A DNA stretch of 23,068 nt from Silene noctiflora. Lineage: Eukaryota > Streptophyta > Magnoliopsida > Caryophyllales > Caryophyllaceae. Below are positions 18,364-23,068 of the stretch, piece after piece. Location of the stretch: positions 57,646 through 80,713 of the forward strand of contig VHZZ01002960.1 of NCBI GenBank assembly GCA_009801015.1, given 5' to 3'. The position numbers and the translations under genes are program-made. Numbering within the stretch: position 1 is the first letter of the stretch; every line of letters starts with the position of its first letter. The notes beneath the pieces are model-generated. The model searched no databases. It was not told the origin of the DNA and was given only the letters and a program-made list of their open reading frames with translations.

Positions 18364-18429
18364 GTTCTCAAAACACCCTACGTAAATCACTATAAAGTTC
18401 TCAAAACACCCTACGTAAATCACAATAAA
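18364..18429. repeat. 33-bp tandem duplication before the RPA1-like pseudogene
   Basis: The units 18364-18396 and 18397-18429 start GTTCTCAAAACACCCTACGT and differ at a single base. They lie 83 bases before the first ATG of the pseudogene, where its promoter would have been. Confidence 0.9.
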
Positions 18430-18511
18430 ATTCACATTCAACCCAGTCATCTCTATCCATCTCCATCCTTCACAATTCACAAAAACCGAGAACAATTTTA
18501 GAAATTTTGCT

Positions 18512-20346
18512 ATGACTTTCAACTGCACTTATGTTGCCATTCGTCACTTGACCGCCGATATGCTCACTGCAGAGATTGTCGTGCGCGTGGTACACCTGTG
18601 GGAAAGAAAAAACTACTACAACAAAGACGAAACTTTAGTGTTAGAGATGCTTTTATTAGATTCAGAGGTATTACATGTTTCAGTTTTAATTGGAACTCCC
18701 TTTTTTTTCACAAGCATGTACCGTTAAATAACATAATTACTATAATTTACAGGACAATCTAATTCAAGCTACTATCCGCAAGAGTATCATTAACAAATTC
18801 AAGAACAAAACTAGGGACATTTATACAAATTGTTAAGATTGAATATGGATGCAAATAAGGGCACTGAAATTGCAACTTATGGGGAATTTCGCATCTACTT
18901 TGCATATCCTACAATTGTTAGAGAGGTGCCCAATCTACCCATCCCAAAATATGGATTTAGGCTTGTGGACTTTGGTGACATTCTATTTGAAAGAATATCT
19001 AATGAAAATTTTATAGGTACGTTCATAAAACCCGTACAAATCAAGCACTAATTGAAAATATTTACTTGTTATATAATTTTTTTAACATCTAATGGACATA
19101 CTCACCCAGATGTCATTGTCAAGTTTTCTAGAGTTAGAGAAGTCAAACCAACAAAGAACGAAAATAGTTCGATGACAATATACATTGAGAATATTCAGTA
19201 ATAATACTACTTACTTTTAATATTCAACATTGTATCTTGTACATATCCATTTACTATAAGCCATTTACTATAAGCATTTTAATAACCTATGATTCAACAT
19301 ATACACAAGAAGGAGAAATTAGCATACTCAGTATGGAACGACTACGTTGGTTTAGTTTAGGCTTTTATTAATGCATGTAAAGAGTCCACTGAACCTACTA
19401 TCATTATCATCCGCTGTGTTCAACAGTGTAAATTGGATGGTATAGAACTATTTGTGTATATGAAATTTAATTGTATTAATCATTTACAAATCACATTCGA
19501 AATTCGATGAATTATCTAGGTGAAGCTAGAGTGAGAACTACAAGACACGCTACGCGGGTCTACTTCAACCATGCAATTCCAGAGGTGAAAGCGTTCCTTG
19601 GAGAGTAAATTTACACCACTACTATTATTAAAATTCTTAGGACTTTGAGAATTACAGTCAAATAACTGAGTTTCACTTTTCTAATGCAACAAAGACTACA
19701 TTCCGGTGAAGAATCAAGTTACTTGAATGTTATATCCTATATCTCAAGTGAGTCGGAAGATATGCTATCGGGAGATAATTTGAGTACATCATGGAGATTA
19801 TGAAATGTCAAAAGGTAATATTGTACTTTTTTTGTTTCATGCTGAACTATTACTACCAGCTTTACAATATTTTTGAATATATTGTGAATATTACTGAAAA
19901 TGTATGTTGTCATGCAAATATAGGCTGGGAGCGAGATATGTGACAGTTGCAACTATATATGATGTTGATTTGAATGTCAAGTGGTACTATGATAGTTGCA
20001 AGCATTGTACAAATAAGGTTCTGAAGAATGATGCAGGTCCGTAGGTGGGTTTGCAAGAGGGAAAAATGCATTGGTAGTACGGAAGGGTCTGAAACTAGCA
20101 TACCAAGGTATTATAGAGACACCTAAATAAATTTCAAACAAGTTCTTTTTCTATAATAGCATACCTCACTACTTGATGATGTATTTTTGATGAGCATGAT
20201 CTGTATCCTCCTTTTATATTCAGGTATCAGGTAGAGTTTCGTGTCACTGGTACAAATAATGAAGTCTCCGAGTTTGTCATCTTTGAGACTCAAATCACAA
20301 GCTTCATCAACGTTTCTGCAGCATACATTCTGCCCTTAAATAGGTG
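18512..20346 (+). pseudogene. RPA1-like (replication protein A large subunit / OB-fold) pseudogene, about eight exons
   Basis: Exon 1 (18512-18667) gives VVRVVHLWERKNYYNKDETL and joins in frame through a GT-AG intron to exon 2 (18753-19016) with DNLIQATIRKSIINKFKN, then, after a frameshift near 18830, YGEFRIYFAYPTIVREVPNL. Later blocks are DVIVKFSRVREVKP (from 19110), a WNDYVG block (about 19340-19435) with an in-frame TAG, TRVYFNHAIPEVKAFLG (19540-19605), VKWYYDSCKHCTNKVL (19978-20025) and YQVEFRVTGTNNEVSEFVIF (20224-20285). This order, OB-folds followed by a WYY-x-C-x2-C C-terminal OB-fold/zinc region, is that of plant RPA1 (RPA70)-like proteins, which bind single-stranded DNA. Stops and the frameshift indicate a pseudogene. 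It may derive from a host RPA1 paralogue or a Helitron-borne copy. Confidence 0.75.
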
Positions 20347-21237
20347 ATCCGTCTATGGTTGAAGATTATACAAGTTATAATGACATTAAACAATGACACG
20401 AATATAGGTTAAATATTTATGGTCTCATCACAACATAATTCCTACATAATGGACGAAAGGATGATATGCCAGATTTTGAAAATGGAGACAGGTTGACATG
20501 AGTTAGAGGCTTGAGATTGTGGGAAGATGGATAGTTTGCATGGTTTGATTGTTACTCTCATGTTTGGTGAGTATGGTCTGTGTGAAGCATTCTAGATCTT
20601 AGAAAATAGTTTGTTTGTTTTTTTTTTTTTTTTTTTTTTTCTTAGAAAATTAATGTCGGACTAAATTAGTCTTGCTTGGTTTACACATTAATGTGTGCGC
20701 GGTAATTTACTAGAGTACATTTTCATTATAATTGAAGACGATTTTACATGTTAAGGCGATTTATTTTAATAAGAAAACTATTTATTTAATATAGTAGATG
20801 ACTGGTCGTTTAATAAAATTGGATTGTCTTAGTGTAAGAAAGCCGCACGCAATAATTGTTGTTTGCTATATGAACATCTTTAGTAAATATAATCAAATTT
20901 ACGGTTTTAACCCAACTATCCATTTATTACCTCCGTCTTAACAGATTCTTTACGTTTAATTTTATTGTACGATCTGTAGTACACAACTTTTATTGTACGA
21001 ATTTTTACATATTTTAAAAAATGGTGCAATGGGTAATTAAAGGTGTACTAATTTTGTTGTAAGTCTTGATCATCCAAATGAAAAAAATATATGATAGCTC
21101 ATGTATAGTGACATATGTGATCAAATAATTCGAAATTAATTTATCCGTAAATCATTTATCTGTTTATCTTTGATATTATTAATTATATTCATCTAAAATT
21201 GTAAAAGCAGACCAGTGAATTTCACGGGTTACAACCA
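20347..21237. other. Intergenic region with poly-T insertion, weak hairpin and Stowaway-like end
   Basis: It contains a duplicated CTTAGAAAAT around a poly-T run (20598-20650), a palindrome ACACATTAATGTGT (20683-20696) followed by CTAG (20710-20713), and a Stowaway-like left end CCTCCGTCTTAACAGATTC at 20930 with no matching right end. No gene is seen. Confidence 0.5.
20598..20650 (-). mobile_element. Minimal poly-A retroposition scar
   Basis: CTTAGAAAAT at 20598-20607 is repeated exactly at 20641-20650. Between them lie only 33 bases, AGTTTGTTTG followed by a T run. On the minus strand this is an A-rich tail, so the likely origin is a retroposon truncated almost to its tail, with a 10-bp target duplication. 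Slippage at a T run would not explain the flanking repeat. Confidence 0.65.
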
Positions 21238-21490
21238 ATTCTTGATTAAAAGAAAAATTGAAAGGGTTCTTACAAGGCTATTAAAAGGAGTATTAAGAAT
21301 AAGCTTAGAATTAGTATACATACGAAGTATATAGCAATGCAAACCTCATTTTGAGGCACCCTTTTAATCTTGATTAAAAGAAAAATTAAAAGGATACCTG
21401 TTGGGCTATTAACAAAAGTATAAGAAACAAGCTTATAATTAGTATAAATAGCAATGGAAGCCTCATTTTGAGGTGTTGCCTTAAACTTTT
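21238..21490. repeat. Two tandem copies of a unit matching the 900-aa gene's exon 1/intron 1 junction
   Basis: The units start at about 21238 and 21367 (period about 128). Both begin CTTGATTAAAAGAAAAATT and continue GGCTATTAA. The gene at 16849-16911 reads CTTGATTAAAACAAAAATTA, with CTATTAACAGG and GGAACAAG. In the second copy the minus-strand reading resembles the exon 1 end (VNSPT followed by GGTATCC, versus VNSPA followed by GGTACC). The second half of each unit (TTAGAATTAGTATAAATAGC, CAATGCAA, CTCATTTTGAGG) matches 17714-17741 and 17812-17845, upstream of the same gene. Confidence 0.75.
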
Positions 21491-21649
21491 AACATATAAC
21501 TATATTAATGTTTCACCACTATAAGAAAAATTGTAATACGCGTATCAAATAATAACAATTTATAAAGATTTGTGTTGAGTTTTGGTTTCGAAATACTCTC
21601 CCTACCAAAATTCCAACAATCTCCTTAATCATTGATTTCTCATGTATTT

Positions 21650-21970
21650 AAAATACTCAGATTGTAGTCAACCATGAATAAAATAATGAATCAATCAAGG
21701 ATTGTATTATCACCATATGTAGGCAAATTGGGCAATAATTATCCATACATTACGTTCTTCTGCTTTCTACCACCTTCACTTGCTAGTTATCACCAATATA
21801 AAGAGAATTTAGAATACCAAGAATGTAATTAACCATGATTAAAATAATGAATTAGTCAAGGATTGTATTATCATCATATGCGGCAAATTGGGCAATAATT
21901 ATCCATACATTACGTTCTTCCACTTTCTACCGCCTTCACTTGCCGGTTATCACAAATATTAAGAGAATTT
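21650..21970. repeat. 160-bp tandem duplication
   Basis: The shared sequence includes CAAATTGGGCAATAATTATC (21724 and 21884), CATACATTACGTTCTTC and TCACTTGCYRGTTATCAC, with period 160 bp. The two copies differ by scattered substitutions and small indels. It is non-coding, and I do not recognise the family. Confidence 0.9.
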
Positions 21971-21996
21971 CGGAGAAAAAGAAGGCAAGAGATTTG

Positions 21997-22164
21997 TTAG
22001 GAGGTAACATCATTTATTAGGTTGGCGAAATGGAGGTGAAAGGGACCCCACGTTTTCCTCCGACGATGTAAATGATTTCCCTAGGAGGTAACATCATTTA
22101 TTAGGTTAGCGAAATAGAGGTGAAAGGGACCCCACTTTTTCCTCCGGTGATGTAAATGATTTCC
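21997..22164. repeat. 84-bp tandem duplication
   Basis: Two units begin TTAGGAGGTAACATCATTTA (near 21997) and CTAGGAGGTAACATCATTTA (22081) and end GATGTAAATGATTTCCCT. They differ at only about six positions. It lies directly after the 160-bp duplication. No coding function is seen. Confidence 0.9.
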
Positions 22165-22411
22165 CTTTTAATAAAGAAAACATTTGACAGAAATCTCTCT
22201 TTCACTCTCCAAAATTGCTCCCCCCTTGTTCTTTTGTGCTTTGTTCGAATGATAATATAAGGAAGAAAGGGACGAGCGAAGGACATGGGAAATAAAATGG
22301 AGAGAAGAGAAAGCGAGGGATAGCGGAGCAAAGGGTTTTGGAAGCAATTTCCCTTCAAAATTTAATATGGTAATCGATGTTTTTTAAGAAAACCAATATG
22401 ATATCAATGCA
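22165..22411. other. AT-rich spacer, no feature recognised
   Basis: Between the 84-bp duplication and the RNase H remnant I see no gene or clear repeat. An open frame on the minus strand (22101-22358) has no family-like motif. Confidence 0.4.
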
Positions 22412-22985
22412 TTAATATCGAATCAGAATTACAAGATCAACCATGTATCCGGGCAAAGAACCTAACCACATCTCCCTACCTACCGGCCGCAGTGGGTAAT
22501 AAGATAATGCATCCGCTACTTTATTATTAAGTCTACTAGTATAAGACCATCTAATATAGCTAAAAGAAGAACATAATGATAATATGTCATAAAGAACAAA
22601 AAATGGAACACTATCCCCCTCCTTCAGTTGCCGAAGTTCATGCATAACTCCCAAACAATCACTCTCCACAATGATGTAATGTCTAATTACATGTTTGTCT
22701 TGCTTTTTACACTCTTTTGGGAATTGCAACTGCTTCTGTCATCTTTGGGTTCCACCACTCTCCTACGCCCCATACAACCTCCCCATTGCGACAAACCATA
22801 CAAACATCCACACCTCTCCCCACGTACACCGCAACATCGACATTAATTTTACCTCACCCTTTTGTTGTAGCACCCAGCCCCGCCCAGCCCCGCCCAGCCC
22901 CACTCCTTTGCTCACCTCGACTCCCTCGCCCCGGACTTTCATCTCTTCTATCACTCCTTCTACCTGCCTGACAATCTGAAGGGTA
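22412..22985 (-). pseudogene. RNase H-like domain (RVT_3) of a LINE-type retroelement, broken
   Basis: On the minus strand the four acidic motifs of the plant RVT_3 RNase H-like domain are recognisable across frameshifts. They are INVDVAVYVGRG (first Asp, about 22840-22805), NPKMTEAVAI (Glu, about 22750-22725), IIVESDCLGVMHELRQLK (Asp, about 22675-22622) and NNKVADALS (Asp, about 22535-22509). The tail REMWLGSLPGYMVDLVI is typical. At least two frame changes and a TAA make it inactive. A CCCCGCCCAGCCCCGCCCAG repeat (22878-22897) lies just before the domain. The rest of the element would lie beyond the right edge. Confidence 0.75.
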
Positions 22986-23068
22986 ATATCCGTATAAAAC
23001 CCTAATTTTAAAGGATTATAACATAAATTTGCCCTGCGATTTATAGTCATAAACGAAAAACAATATGA

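Larger units (their letters stand above)
17375..18511. other. Intergenic region with repeat fragments and small tandem repeats
   Basis: No gene is recognised. A GC-richer block (17500-17710) has open frames without family resemblance and may be transposon debris. The part 17714-17850 is related to the duplicated sequence at 21238-21490. A 19-bp unit (TATCTTTACCAATTATTAT) occurs twice at about 18206-18245. A 33-bp unit is duplicated at 18364-18429. Confidence 0.5.

Noticed and set aside
20929..21060. Possible third Stowaway MITE starting CCTCCGTCTTAACAG
   Set aside because: Only a left end is visible; no matching right terminal repeat, so it is not listed as an element.
21742..21970. CRISPR-like direct repeats
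   Set aside because: Only two copies each, with long units and no spacer pattern; ordinary tandem duplications in plant DNA.

Overview
This is plant nuclear DNA. It has AT-rich intergenic sequence, GT-AG introns, plant transposon families (Ty3/gypsy, LINE, hAT and Stowaway MITEs, a Helitron terminus), and genes of plant type: an F-box/LRR gene, a proline-rich protein gene and a two-membrane-span protein gene. A core eudicot, perhaps of the Caryophyllales, is my guess from the flavour of the repeats. It is inference only. No bacterial, plasmid or CRISPR-type system is present.

Region 1-7450 is one old Ty3/gypsy retrotransposon on the minus strand. From right to left it reads: a putative 5' LTR with TATA box, a primer-binding site for initiator tRNA-Met, gag with a CCHC knuckle, protease, reverse transcriptase, RNase H and integrase. 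It is dead (stops, frameshifts, deletions) and has been hit by four later insertions: a hAT-type MITE in gag (5476-5912), an internally deleted LTR element between protease and RT (2565-4229), a 5'-truncated LINE inside RT (1798-2274) and another LTR element at the left edge (1-104). Three of the four have visible target-site duplications; the partner for the left-edge element would lie outside the window.

Region 7450-9500 is intergenic and holds a Helitron-like 3' terminus, a Stowaway-like MITE, a second hAT-like element rich in ACCCG, and a decayed AT-rich repeat.

Region 9500-17400 is the gene-bearing part. It has a two-exon F-box/LRR gene (minus, 326 aa, SKIP19/FBL23-like), a single-exon proline-rich protein (plus, 132 aa), and a four-exon gene (minus, 900 aa) for a protein of unknown function. 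That protein has two predicted membrane segments, a recent in-frame 39-residue tandem duplication, three acidic repeats and a basic C-terminal tail. Upstream of this gene lie three near-matches to the MSA element, which suggests G2/M-phase expression.

Region 17400-23068 is mostly decayed sequence: a multi-exon RPA1-like (OB-fold) pseudogene, a tiny poly-T insertion with its own target duplication, three neighbouring two-copy tandem duplications, and a broken LINE-type RNase H domain at the right edge. The first tandem duplication resembles fragments of the 900-aa gene's own exon 1 and upstream region. The three live-looking genes show no sign of acting in one pathway.
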